A stretch of DNA of 64,000 bases from JALHMI01 sp964598535 (GTDB taxonomy: Bacteria > Planctomycetota > Planctomycetia > Pirellulales > PALSA-1355), in the NCBI GenBank assembly GCA_964598535.1, contig CAZRCI010000001.1:62001-126000 (forward strand). The letters run 5' to 3'. A program made the translations under genes and the position numbers. Shown here piece after piece: positions 1 through 7,908 of the stretch (its first letter is position 1; the number at the start of each line of letters is the position of its first letter). The notes beneath the pieces were generated by a model that saw only the letters and a list, made by a program, of their open reading frames with translations, was not told where the DNA came from and made no database searches.

Positions 1-1022
1 GCGAAAGCCTTGCGCCACTCCAAGGCCGACGCTGGTCGCTGGCGGCTGCGTTCATTGATCCGAGCGTTCGCGTGTTCCAGTATACGAACCAGCAGACCGG
101 CGCCACCGCGTACTTCTCACCGCAAGAGCGGGACGAGCAAGCGCAGCCGGACGAATGGATTCAGGGAGTCGAGATCACCCAGCCGAAACAGGTCTTGCAG
201 GTCACGGGCGACCGTGCGGTCGAATTGGGACTGGCCCGTTATGCCGTAGACAGCTTCGACGAGTTCAAACAACGTTATGGTCTCGACGGCAACATCCTTC
301 GCGCGGAGCAAGGTTGGGCCGATTATCTCGTGCAGGTCTTGGCTACGCCGACGGTCGCCTGGCTGCTCCTGCTGATCGGCGGAGCCGCTTTATACGCCGA
401 GTTTCAATCGCCCGGCGTGGGCATCGGTGCGTTTATCGCCGGGGTCAGCTTTCTGCTCTATTTCTGGAGCAAGCACTTGGGCGGGACTGCCGACTGGCTG
501 GAGGTCTTGCTGTTCGTCGCGGGCGTTAGTTGTGTGTTGCTCGAACTTTTCGTGCTGCCGGGAACTGGCGTGTTCGGTCTCGGCGGCGGGCTGATGATGA
601 TCTTGTCGTTGGTGCTTGCAAGCCAAACGTTCATCATTCCACACGACGAGCAGCAATTGACGCAGCTTCGCGATTCGCTGTTGGGACTCCTGGCCGTGGG
701 AGCCGGCATCGCCGTCGTGGCGATCCTCATGCAGCGTTACTTGCCACACGCGCCGCTCCTGTCGAACATGATGCTGGCTCCTCCCAGCGGCACCGAACTC
801 GAAGATCTCTCGCACCGCGAATCGCTCGTCTCGCTAGACTATCTCGTGGGCGCGACGGGCACCGCCGTCACTCAACTCGCTCCGTCCGGCAAGGCTCGCT
901 TCGATAAGCGGATGGTCGACGTTCTCGCCGACGGCGAATTCATTGCTCGCGGCGATGCCGTCTTGGTGACCGAGGTCCATGGCAATCGCGTGGTTGTACG
1001 TTCCGCCGAACATCGTGGCTGA
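1..1022 (+). CDS. NfeD-family membrane protein with N-terminal ClpP-like protease part, 5' end outside the window
   Basis: The frame is open from base 3, so the gene begins upstream of the window; the first GTG at 72 is not a convincing start. The first visible residues (AAAFIDPSVRV, then a tyrosine-rich turn) resemble the end of the ClpP/SDH-like serine protease domain of long NfeD proteins. Four to five hydrophobic segments follow (about codons 115-240), then a soluble C-terminal beta-barrel (OB-fold NfeD domain) with the motif VGATGTAVTQLAPSGKARF. Long NfeD proteins are membrane-bound proteases associated with flotillin-like proteins. A second, short NfeD and floA follow on the same strand, the usual company for this family. 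The catalytic Ser/Lys residues are not in the window. Confidence 0.85.
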   Translation, partial: ESLAPLQGRRWSLAAAFIDPSVRVFQYTNQQTGATAYFSPQERDEQAQPDEWIQGVEITQPKQVLQVTGDRAVELGLARYAVDSFDEFKQRYGLDGNILRAEQGWADYLVQVLATPTVAWLLLLIGGAALYAEFQSPGVGIGAFIAGVSFLLYFWSKHLGGTADWLEVLLFVAGVSCVLLELFVLPGTGVFGLGGGLMMILSLVLASQTFIIPHDEQQLTQLRDSLLGLLAVGAGIAVVAILMQRYLPHAPLLSNMMLAPPSGTELEDLSHRESLVSLDYLVGATGTAVTQLAPSGKARFDKRMVDVLADGEFIARGDAVLVTEVHGNRVVVRSAEHRG

Positions 1023-1147
1023 GAATGCCGCGCGAGGCGAATGGCTCGAAACGGCTGCCGTTCCTTGCGGATCAATTGTGGTAGAATAAACGTACCTCGA
1101 TGCATTTTGAGAGTTCGCAGTTATTCTCTTCACCTGATACCACCGCG

Positions 1148-1726
1148 ATGAGCCCACTCGTTTGGTCCGTGCTGCTGCTATTGAGCGGGCTGGCGTTGGT
1201 CTGCGCCGAGGTGTTTATCCCTTCAGGAGGCTTGTTGGGGTTTCTGTCCGTGGCGTCCTTAATTACGGGCATCGGCATGGCTTTCTACCATGGCGGCATC
1301 GAGATCGGGCTCTTATTTTTGGTGGTGACCGGGGTCGCCGTGCCAGGAGCGCTCAGCCTGGCGTTCCGTTATTGGCCACAAACTCCCATGGGCAAACGGC
1401 TCCTGCTTCAAGTTCCGCGTCCCGATGAGGTGTTGCCAGACTCGCCTCAGCGGCAGCGACTGCGCCAACTGGTGGGAAAAATCGGCGTTGCGCGAACGAT
1501 GATGATGCCCAGCGGAGCCATTGAAGTCGACGGCCAGACGGTTGACGCCCTGAGCGAAGGCGTATCGATCGAGCCGGGCCAGGCGATCGAAGTGATCGAA
1601 GTGCGCGGCACGCGCGTTCTCGTCCGCCCAGCAGAAGCGGCCAGGCCCGACGCCACCGAGGACGACGTCCTCGGCCGGCAGCTCGAATCCTTCGAGATAG
1701 AAGGTCTCGACGAGCCGCTGTCTTGA
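1148..1726 (+). CDS. Short NfeD-family membrane protein
   Basis: 192 aa from the ATG at 1148; an upstream in-frame codon at 1100 would add 16 residues before the first membrane helix. Residues 1-80 hold three to four hydrophobic segments (LVWSVLLLLSGLALVCAEVF, then LLGFLSVASLITGIGMAF and IGLLFLVVTGVAVPGALSLAF). Residues 110-175 form an NfeD-type OB-fold with LVGKIGVARTMMMPSGAIEV and VRGTRVLVRP. No protease domain is present. It lies between the long NfeD and floA, so a shared role in membrane microdomain organisation is the simplest inference. Family assignment is firm; the physiological role is not shown. Confidence 0.85.
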   Translation: MSPLVWSVLLLLSGLALVCAEVFIPSGGLLGFLSVASLITGIGMAFYHGGIEIGLLFLVVTGVAVPGALSLAFRYWPQTPMGKRLLLQVPRPDEVLPDSPQRQRLRQLVGKIGVARTMMMPSGAIEVDGQTVDALSEGVSIEPGQAIEVIEVRGTRVLVRPAEAARPDATEDDVLGRQLESFEIEGLDEPLS

Positions 1727-1850
1727 CGAGCGAATTGCGACCGTTTGAGCGGCGCGCCTTGACATGGTTGCGCGTGCGCCGGGACAATCTTCAGATGTAG
1801 ACATGGCATAAATGCCCGGAGCGTCCGTCAAGCCCTGGAAGGTTGCTCTC

Positions 1851-2894
1851 ATGCAAACCCTCGCTCAACAGCCCAGTGCCAGCACCGTGATCACCATCGT
1901 TCTGATGGGTGGCGGCTTGCTGGTGATGCTGGTGGTCATCGCGGTTTTCGCGCGATACTCGCGACTGTGGATCCAATCGGTCATGACCGGCGCGCGGATC
2001 GGTATTTTCGACCTGCTGGGAATGACCTTCCGCAAGGTAAATCCCACCGTGATCGTCCGTAGCAAGATCATGGCTGTCCAAGCAGGGCTCGCCGACAGCA
2101 CGGGCATCACCAGCAAAGCCCTCGAAGCCCACTACCTGGCGGGCGGCAATGTGCCGCTCGTGATACGCGCGATCATCGCCGCCAAAAAGGCCAAAACGAT
2201 CGATCTTGATTTCAAGCTGGCCACGGCGATCGACCTCGCCGGCCGCAACGTGCTTGAAGCCGTGCAGACCAGCGTATATCCGAAGGTCATCGATTGCCCG
2301 GCGCGCGGCGCAGCACGCGATTCGCTCGACGCCGTCGCCAAGAACGGAATTCAGCTCAAAGTAAAGGCCCGCGTCACGGTTCGCGCGAACCTGAACCAAC
2401 TCATCGGCGGAGCCACGGAAGAAACGATTATCGCGCGCGTGGGCGAAGGCATTGTCAGCGCGATCGGCTCCTCGAACACTCACCTTGAAGTGCTCGAAAA
2501 TCCTGACCGGATCTCCAAGGCGGTACTCGCCCGGCGACTCGATTCGCAAACAGCCTTCGAAATTGTGTCGATCGATATCGCCGATATCGACGTGGGGGAA
2601 AATATCGGCGCTCGCCTGCAAGCCGATCAGGCGGAAGCCGACATGCGCGTCGCCCGGGCTCGCGCCGAGGGTCGCCGAGCGATGGCCGTGGCCCAGGAAC
2701 AGGAAATGATCGCCAAAATGGAGGAAAGCCGAGCGCAGGTCGTCGAAGCCGAGGCCGAGGTTCCCAAGGCGATCGCCGACTCCTTTCGCGACGGCCATCT
2801 AGGAATCATGGACTACTACAAGCTACGCAACGTTCAGGCCGACACCGACATGCGCAAGAGCATCGCCGGCGGCGGCATCACGGCGACCAAATAA
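1851..2894 (+). CDS. floA: Flotillin-like protein FloA
   Basis: 347 aa. An N-terminal hydrophobic helix (TVITIVLMGGGLLVMLVVIAVF) is followed by the signature FloA segment SVMTGARIGIFDLLGMTFRK, an SPFH-like domain (ARVTVRANLNQLIGGATEETI) and a glutamate/alanine-rich coiled coil (about residues 240-300). FloA proteins form membrane microdomains and scaffold other membrane proteins. I chose ATG 1851 because it sits just before the helix and is preceded by GGAAGG; the ATG at 1812 adds 13 residues and has no ribosome binding site. The neighbouring NfeD genes match the conserved nfeD-floA pairing. Length matches the family. Confidence 0.95.
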   Translation: MQTLAQQPSASTVITIVLMGGGLLVMLVVIAVFARYSRLWIQSVMTGARIGIFDLLGMTFRKVNPTVIVRSKIMAVQAGLADSTGITSKALEAHYLAGGNVPLVIRAIIAAKKAKTIDLDFKLATAIDLAGRNVLEAVQTSVYPKVIDCPARGAARDSLDAVAKNGIQLKVKARVTVRANLNQLIGGATEETIIARVGEGIVSAIGSSNTHLEVLENPDRISKAVLARRLDSQTAFEIVSIDIADIDVGENIGARLQADQAEADMRVARARAEGRRAMAVAQEQEMIAKMEESRAQVVEAEAEVPKAIADSFRDGHLGIMDYYKLRNVQADTDMRKSIAGGGITATK

Positions 2895-2933
2895 CCACCT
2901 GCCACTCCTCGAGCAGCGCGAGCAACCAACGGC

Positions 2934-3611
2934 ATGTTTGCACAAGCTTCCATCGATTGGAATTTGTTCGTGCCGATCGTGTTCGTTCTGATCTCGATCT
3001 TGAGTTATTTGTGGACCGCGTTCAACCAGGTACGCCAACAGCGGAATCGTTCGTCGGAACGCGGCGAACGGCCCTTGCCCACCGGCGGTCAAGCTCAAGG
3101 TCAGCCCCCACCACTCTCGACCACTCCGCCGGAACAGGCGGCGCTGAACGCCGAAATTGAGGAGTTCTTGCGGCGCACAAACGAACGGCGAACCGAAAAA
3201 GGGCGCCGCGCCGGGCAAACCGCGCCCCCTCGCCACCAACCGACGGCGGTAAGCGCGGACAAATCCCCCAGCGATGCTCGACGCCGCAAACAAACCCCCG
3301 TGAGTCAGTCCGTCGAGCAACACCTCGGCTCACACCGCTTTGAATCGCGCGAGCAGCGGGTGGCGGATAAAGACGCTCGTTCAGAGCCAAGCATCGCGCA
3401 GCACGTACAACAAGCGTTCGACCATCAACTCGGCTCACTGGCAAGTTCGGGAGCCGAGGGGAGTGCAGCCGCGAACAATGCCTCAACATCTCGTGACAGC
3501 GAACAGAAATCGACCGCGCTGAACATCGTCGGCTTGCTCATGACCGAGGAAAATCTGCGGCAAGCGGTGATCTTGCGCGAGATCCTGGAACGCCCCGAAG
3601 ATCGCTGGTAA
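2934..3611 (+). CDS. Single-pass membrane protein of unknown function downstream of floA
   Basis: 225 aa. One N-terminal membrane helix (LFVPIVFVLISILSYLWTAF, residues 11-30) is followed by a long polar, proline-, glutamine- and arginine-rich region of low complexity (about 35-195). The last 30 residues form a compact conserved-looking tail: NIVGLLMTEENLRQAVILRE followed by ILERPEDRW. I have the impression this tail recurs in planctomycete proteins but cannot search for it. It follows floA by 39 bp on the same strand, so it may be a fourth member of the NfeD/FloA cluster. No enzymatic motif is visible. Confidence 0.75.
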   Translation: MFAQASIDWNLFVPIVFVLISILSYLWTAFNQVRQQRNRSSERGERPLPTGGQAQGQPPPLSTTPPEQAALNAEIEEFLRRTNERRTEKGRRAGQTAPPRHQPTAVSADKSPSDARRRKQTPVSQSVEQHLGSHRFESREQRVADKDARSEPSIAQHVQQAFDHQLGSLASSGAEGSAAANNASTSRDSEQKSTALNIVGLLMTEENLRQAVILREILERPEDRW

Positions 3612-3712
3612 AATTGCCGCTCGCCGCTGGCGACCATTTCGCGGCATATCCCTTGATTTTCCGACCCGTGAACGGTTCATCCCTCAGGCATTCTCCACAA
3701 GTATTCTCCACC

Positions 3713-4630
3713 ATGGCAACTTTGAAGATTGCTCCCGGCCAGACACACATTGGTTGGATTGGCACCGGCGTGATGGGTTCCAGCATGTGCGGTCACCTGC
3801 TGGCCGCCGGTTTTCAGGCCACGGTCTATAACCGCACTCAGAGCAAGGCTCGCTCGCTACTCGATAAAGGCGCCGCCTGGGCCGATACACCGCGAGCCGT
3901 GGCCGAAGCGTCGGATGTCGTGTTCACGATCGTCGGTTTTCCTAGCGACGTGCGCAGCGTGATCCTGGGCGACGATGGCGTACTGGCTGGGAGCAAGCAG
4001 GGGTCGGTGATCGTCGATATGACCACCAGTGAACCTTCATTGGCGATTGAAATCGCCGAAGCGGCCAAGACACGCGGTGTGCGGAGCGTCGACGCTCCCG
4101 TCTCTGGCGGTGACGTCGGAGCGCGCGAGGCCCGGCTTTCGATCATGATTGGCGGTGACAAAGATGTCGTCGAATCGTTACAGCCATGCTGGCAAGCAAT
4201 GGGCAAGACCATCGTCCACCAAGGTCCCGCCGGCGCGGGCCAGCACACCAAGATGGTCAATCAGACGCTCGTCGCCGCCAGCATGATTGGCGTTTGCGAA
4301 GCGCTCTTGTATGGTTTCCGTGCAGGGCTCGACCTGAATGTGGTGCTCGAGTCGGTAGGCTCCGGCGCGGCCGGAAGCTGGTCACTCTCGAACCTCGGCC
4401 CACGAATCATCAAAGGCAACTTCGAGCCCGGTTTCATGGTCGAGCACTTCATCAAAGACATGGGCATCATTCTCAGCGAAGCCCGGCGCATGAAGATTGC
4501 CATGCCCGGGCTAGCGTTGGTACATCAACTCTATGTGGCCCTCTCGGCCCAAGGTCACGGCCGCGACGGCACCCACGCGCTGCAATTGGCGCTGGCCAGT
4601 ATGTCTGGCTTCAACTGGAACAACCGCTAG
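3713..4630 (+). CDS. NAD(P)-dependent beta-hydroxyacid dehydrogenase (3-hydroxyisobutyrate/tartronate semialdehyde reductase family)
   Basis: 305 aa from ATG 3713, placed just before the Rossmann motif IGWIGTGVMGSSMCGHLL (GxGxMG, residues about 13-30). Family marks: substrate loop VDAPVSGGDVGAREARLSIM (DAPVSGG), and the catalytic-lysine helix GAGQHTKMVNQTLVAASMIG with K in HTKMVNQ. The C-terminal all-helical dimerisation domain is complete. The enzyme oxidises or reduces a 3-hydroxy acid such as 3-hydroxyisobutyrate or glycerate/tartronate semialdehyde with NAD(P); the exact substrate cannot be read from sequence. An upstream in-frame codon at 3614 would add 33 residues without a family counterpart. 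Confidence 0.9.
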   Translation: MATLKIAPGQTHIGWIGTGVMGSSMCGHLLAAGFQATVYNRTQSKARSLLDKGAAWADTPRAVAEASDVVFTIVGFPSDVRSVILGDDGVLAGSKQGSVIVDMTTSEPSLAIEIAEAAKTRGVRSVDAPVSGGDVGAREARLSIMIGGDKDVVESLQPCWQAMGKTIVHQGPAGAGQHTKMVNQTLVAASMIGVCEALLYGFRAGLDLNVVLESVGSGAAGSWSLSNLGPRIIKGNFEPGFMVEHFIKDMGIILSEARRMKIAMPGLALVHQLYVALSAQGHGRDGTHALQLALASMSGFNWNNR

Positions 4631-4827
4631 AGCCGGCGCATCCAGTCCCCTGGTTGGGTAAAATTGCTCGAATTTACCGGAGCAATCCTGCCTACGCTGC
4701 AATCGTGGCGTAGGCTTCCTGTGCGCGCACTTTTTTGTGCGTCAGCCGCGATATTTCCCGCCACCAGCCTCCGCCAGAATGCCCCGCCGAGCGGACGCTT
4801 CAACCCTTACCTTCAGGGACGATTGCC

Positions 4828-5253
4828 ATGCTCATCGAACCTGCGGAGCTGCGACTCGCTACGCCCACGCCTGATCGGCCACAAATATTGATTGTGGACG
4901 ACGAAGAATCAATCGCCGAGCCGCTCCGCCTGCGACTCGACAAGCTGGGCTTTAGAACCATCGTGGCCCGCAACGGTCGCCAAGCGTTGGATCTTGCGCG
5001 ACTCGCTCGCCCCCACTGCATTACGCTCGATCTTTGCCTTCCGGACGTTGATGGCCTGGAGCTTTGCCAGCGGTTGGTCGACGACGAACAGACCCGTGAG
5101 ATCCCGGTGATCATTGTCAGCGGCCGCGAACAAGACGACATCGTGCGCGGGGCGCGCGCCGCTGGCTGCCAATACTACGTCCGCAAGCCGTACGACCCCA
5201 ACGTGCTCCTGACGCTCATTCGCCAGGCGATCGACGAAACCCTTGAGCTGTAA
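4828..5253 (+). CDS. Receiver-only response regulator
   Basis: 141 aa consisting of a short N-terminal tail (residues 1-17) and one CheY-like receiver domain. The acidic pocket is ILIVDDEES (D24, D25), the phosphoacceptor is D68 in ITLDLCLPDVDG, and the conserved lysine is in YYVRKPYD. No output domain is present, so it probably acts by protein-protein contact or as a phosphorelay intermediate. No kinase gene is adjacent. ATG 4828 was chosen over the longer reading frame from 4735 because the extra residues look unrelated to the fold. Confidence 0.9.
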   Translation: MLIEPAELRLATPTPDRPQILIVDDEESIAEPLRLRLDKLGFRTIVARNGRQALDLARLARPHCITLDLCLPDVDGLELCQRLVDDEQTREIPVIIVSGREQDDIVRGARAAGCQYYVRKPYDPNVLLTLIRQAIDETLEL

Positions 5254-5263
5254 TCGCTCGTCG

Positions 5264-6046
5264 CTAAAGGTTCTTCAGATATTCCACCGCTGCGGCGATT
5301 TCCGTCTCGGGGTGGTCCGAATTCTCACGAGCGATCGTAAAGAAACCGCGGTACTGATGATCCTCGAGGGTTCCCAACAACGCTGGAAAATCAGCCGTTC
5401 CGCGTCCGAGCGGCACTTCGAGCCCCCGGCCGCGGGCCAGGTCGCGCACCCCGTCTCGCGCGTGCACGTGGAGAACCTTCGCCCCGAGCGTTTCCGCCGA
5501 TTCTTGTGGCGAAAAACCATGCACGATCAAGTTGCCGGGGTCCAAGTCGACGCCGATCCCGCCCTCGGGCAGCATCGCCAGCAATCGTGTCAGATCGGCA
5601 CCGGTTTCGGTGCCGGTTTGTGCCGTCAACACGGCGCCGACGTGCAGTCCATAGTGGCTCAAATCGGTCAGCGCGTCGATCAACAGGTTCCATTGCGGTC
5701 CTGTCGACTCCGCCGGTATCTGGCCCACCTGATTGATGACCACCGTAGCGCCCAACTCGGCGGCAAACTTCATGGCCGCCTTGGTCGCAGCCACGCGACG
5801 GTCAATTTCGTCGGCCACGTCGTATCCGCGGCGCGTCCGAAATCCCACCGCCGACACGCACAGGTTTTGATCCTCCAACAGTCGCTTCAATTCACGCATG
5901 CCCGTCTGCGAGAGCGTCTGCGGGCGCAACTCGCCGCGAGCGTCGATCTCTATGCCCTGCGCGCCCATCCGCGCCGCGGCCGCGAGCGACTTACGCAAGG
6001 GCATCCTCAGGCTGGACAGTTGGACGGCAATCTTCAACTGAGGCAC
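5264..6046 (-). CDS. Sugar phosphate isomerase/epimerase family TIM-barrel protein
   Basis: 260 aa. Xylose-isomerase-like/AP endonuclease 2 fold: N-terminal strand LKIAVQLSSL, GIEIDARGEL, metal-site regions ATVVINQVGQIP, IGVDLDPGNLIVHG and VLHVHARDGV, and a C-terminal FFTIARENSDHPETEI. Members isomerise or epimerise sugars or related small molecules at a divalent metal site; many planctomycete members are of unknown substrate. The gene ends 10 bp from the receiver gene on the opposite strand and is divergent from the Nif3-family gene, so it is probably transcribed alone. Confidence 0.88.
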   Translation of the reverse strand: MPQLKIAVQLSSLRMPLRKSLAAAARMGAQGIEIDARGELRPQTLSQTGMRELKRLLEDQNLCVSAVGFRTRRGYDVADEIDRRVAATKAAMKFAAELGATVVINQVGQIPAESTGPQWNLLIDALTDLSHYGLHVGAVLTAQTGTETGADLTRLLAMLPEGGIGVDLDPGNLIVHGFSPQESAETLGAKVLHVHARDGVRDLARGRGLEVPLGRGTADFPALLGTLEDHQYRGFFTIARENSDHPETEIAAAVEYLKNL

Positions 6047-6233
6047 GCCAAAACCTTTCTGAGTTCATAGGGTCGAAGCCATTTCAAACGCACAACGTGG
6101 TTAAATTGTATCGATCCCTGCCTGGGCCGCTATGCGGCGTCACCGGCCGCAAACCAAAACGCGGCTACCGCGCAGCCGTTAAAATGAAAATGTCGTGCTT
6201 TCAGATCTCATAAAATCCGATCCATCGCGCCCC

Positions 6234-7019
6234 ATGCCTCACGTTGCAGACCTTGCCGAATTCCTCGAGACCTTTGCTCCTGCGGCGCTTGCCGAACCCT
6301 GGGACAACGTCGGACTGCTCGTCGGCCGGCTTGAGCAGCCTGTGATGCGAGTCATGACCTGCCTGACCATCACTCCCGAAAGCGTGTCCGAGGCCATCGC
6401 CGAGCGGGCGGATCTCATCGTCACACACCATCCGCTGCCGTTTCGCCCGCTCAAACGACTTACGGGCGAGACTCCCGAAGGACAGATGCTGCTCGACCTC
6501 ATCGGCGCTACTATCGCCGTTTACAGTCCGCACACGGCGTTCGACTCGGCCGCCGAGGGAATCAACCAGCGACTGGCCGCGGGGCTTGAATTACAAGATA
6601 TCGTTCCATTAGTCCCCACCAGTGAGCTGGGGCAGGGGGCCGGTCGACACGGCCGTCTCGCGAAACCATGTTCGCTCACGGACTTAACCGGCTTGGTGAA
6701 AAAGCTACTCGGCATTCCGCAGGCACAAGCCGTAGGACCACTCGACCGAACCGTCACGCAGGTCGCGGTAGCCTGCGGCAGCGCTGGCGAGTTTCTGACC
6801 CCGGCGCAGGCAGCCGGATGCGACGCATTGGTCACCGGCGAAGTTCGCTTCCACACGGCGCTCGAAGCCGAGGCCCTGGGCATGGGCCTGGTGCTGGCGG
6901 GCCATTTCGCCAGTGAGCGGTTTGCTCTGGATGCCCTGGCGGGCGTTCTCGCTCGCCAATTTCGAGACATCAAAGTCTGGGCAAGCCGCGCCGAGCGAGA
7001 TCCTATCCAATGGCTGTAA
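6234..7019 (+). CDS. Nif3-like dinuclear metal centre protein (YbgI/YqfO family)
   Basis: 261 aa from ATG 6234; the longer frame from 6195 adds 13 unconserved residues. Typical family blocks: N-terminal EPWDNVGLLVG, metal ligands in LIVTHHPLPFRPLKRL (HH), AVYSPHTAFDSAAEGINQRL (H and D), and the C-terminal CDALVTGEVRFHTALEAEALG with ASERFALD (H and E ligands). These proteins form toroidal hexamers with a two-metal site; the biochemical role remains debated and GTP cyclohydrolase activity has been reported for some members. Length matches the short family form without the inserted CutA-like domain. Confidence 0.92.
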   Translation: MPHVADLAEFLETFAPAALAEPWDNVGLLVGRLEQPVMRVMTCLTITPESVSEAIAERADLIVTHHPLPFRPLKRLTGETPEGQMLLDLIGATIAVYSPHTAFDSAAEGINQRLAAGLELQDIVPLVPTSELGQGAGRHGRLAKPCSLTDLTGLVKKLLGIPQAQAVGPLDRTVTQVAVACGSAGEFLTPAQAAGCDALVTGEVRFHTALEAEALGMGLVLAGHFASERFALDALAGVLARQFRDIKVWASRAERDPIQWL

Positions 7020-7161
7020 GCCAATGCTATTCAATGTCTTGGGATCGTTCAACGCCGCCCTCCGCAGGGGTCCAGCAGCGGGCCAGCAGTCGCCTTCGAA
7101 ATGCTTTTGTCTAATAATGATGCGTTCCGATTCCAAAGCTCGATTCATCGCGAGGCCTCTC

Positions 7162-7908
7162 ATGTCTACTCGCTTTCTGACGGCGCTCCCCGTCTACAAC
7201 GAAGTCGCACACGCCGGCGAGGTCCTGGACAAGGTCTTGAAGTACAGTCCCGAGGTTTTGGTAGTCGACGATGGCTCGACCGATGGTACGACCGAACTTC
7301 TGGCGGCTCGCCAGGATATCATCCATCTGCGGCATGAACGCAATCAGGGCTATGGCGCCGCGCTGCGCAGCGCCTTCGAATACTCCCTGCAGCACCACTA
7401 CGACGTTCTCGTAACCATCGACTGCGACGGGCAGCACGAACCCCAGCGAATCCCAGAGTTTGTCGCGGCCAGCCAGCGGGCGCAAATCGTTTCGGGCAGC
7501 CGGTACCTGCAAAACTTTGACGATCAGAGCATCCCCCCGGCCGATCGCCGCCGGATCAATATGCAGATTACGGCCGAACTGAACCAGCGGCTGGGCCTGA
7601 ACCTGACCGACGCGTTCTGCGGCTTTAAAGCCTACCGTTGCCAGGCACTCGCCGCGCTCGACATTGCCGAAACTGGCTATGCCATGCCGCTCGAAGTCTG
7701 GGTGCAAGCCACCCGGGCAGGGCTCTCGATCCTGGAACTTCCGGTACCTCTGATCTACCTTGACGAGGAACGGTCATTCGGCGGGTCTCTCGACGATGCA
7801 ACCCGCCGGCTACAGTATTATCATGAAGTGTTGGACCGCGCGCTAGGACGATCGGCTCTTCGCTCCTCCCCTGTGCGCGAGCAGTTGTGTCGAGGGACCA
7901 GCGGATGA
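7162..7908 (+). CDS. Family 2 glycosyltransferase, dolichyl-phosphate mannose synthase-like
   Basis: 248 aa from ATG 7162, preceded by GAGG. GT-A features: FLTALPVYNE, VLVVDDGSTDGT (UDP/GDP-sugar binding), RNQGYGAALRSAFEYS, the metal-binding TIDCDGQHEP, and VSGSRYL. The usual C-terminal membrane helices of DPM1-like proteins are absent, so the enzyme is probably soluble or peripheral. Its stop overlaps the start of the next gene (ATGA at 7905-7908), so the two are translationally coupled. Sugar donor and acceptor are not determinable here. Confidence 0.9.
   Translation: MSTRFLTALPVYNEVAHAGEVLDKVLKYSPEVLVVDDGSTDGTTELLAARQDIIHLRHERNQGYGAALRSAFEYSLQHHYDVLVTIDCDGQHEPQRIPEFVAASQRAQIVSGSRYLQNFDDQSIPPADRRRINMQITAELNQRLGLNLTDAFCGFKAYRCQALAALDIAETGYAMPLEVWVQATRAGLSILELPVPLIYLDEERSFGGSLDDATRRLQYYHEVLDRALGRSALRSSPVREQLCRGTSG

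Noticed and set aside
1791..2798. 335-codon frame antisense to floA
   Set aside because: Shadow of the floA reading frame; no domain, and floA is unambiguous.
5243..6070. 275-codon plus-strand frame over the isomerase gene
   Set aside because: Antisense of a clear TIM-barrel gene; no domain.
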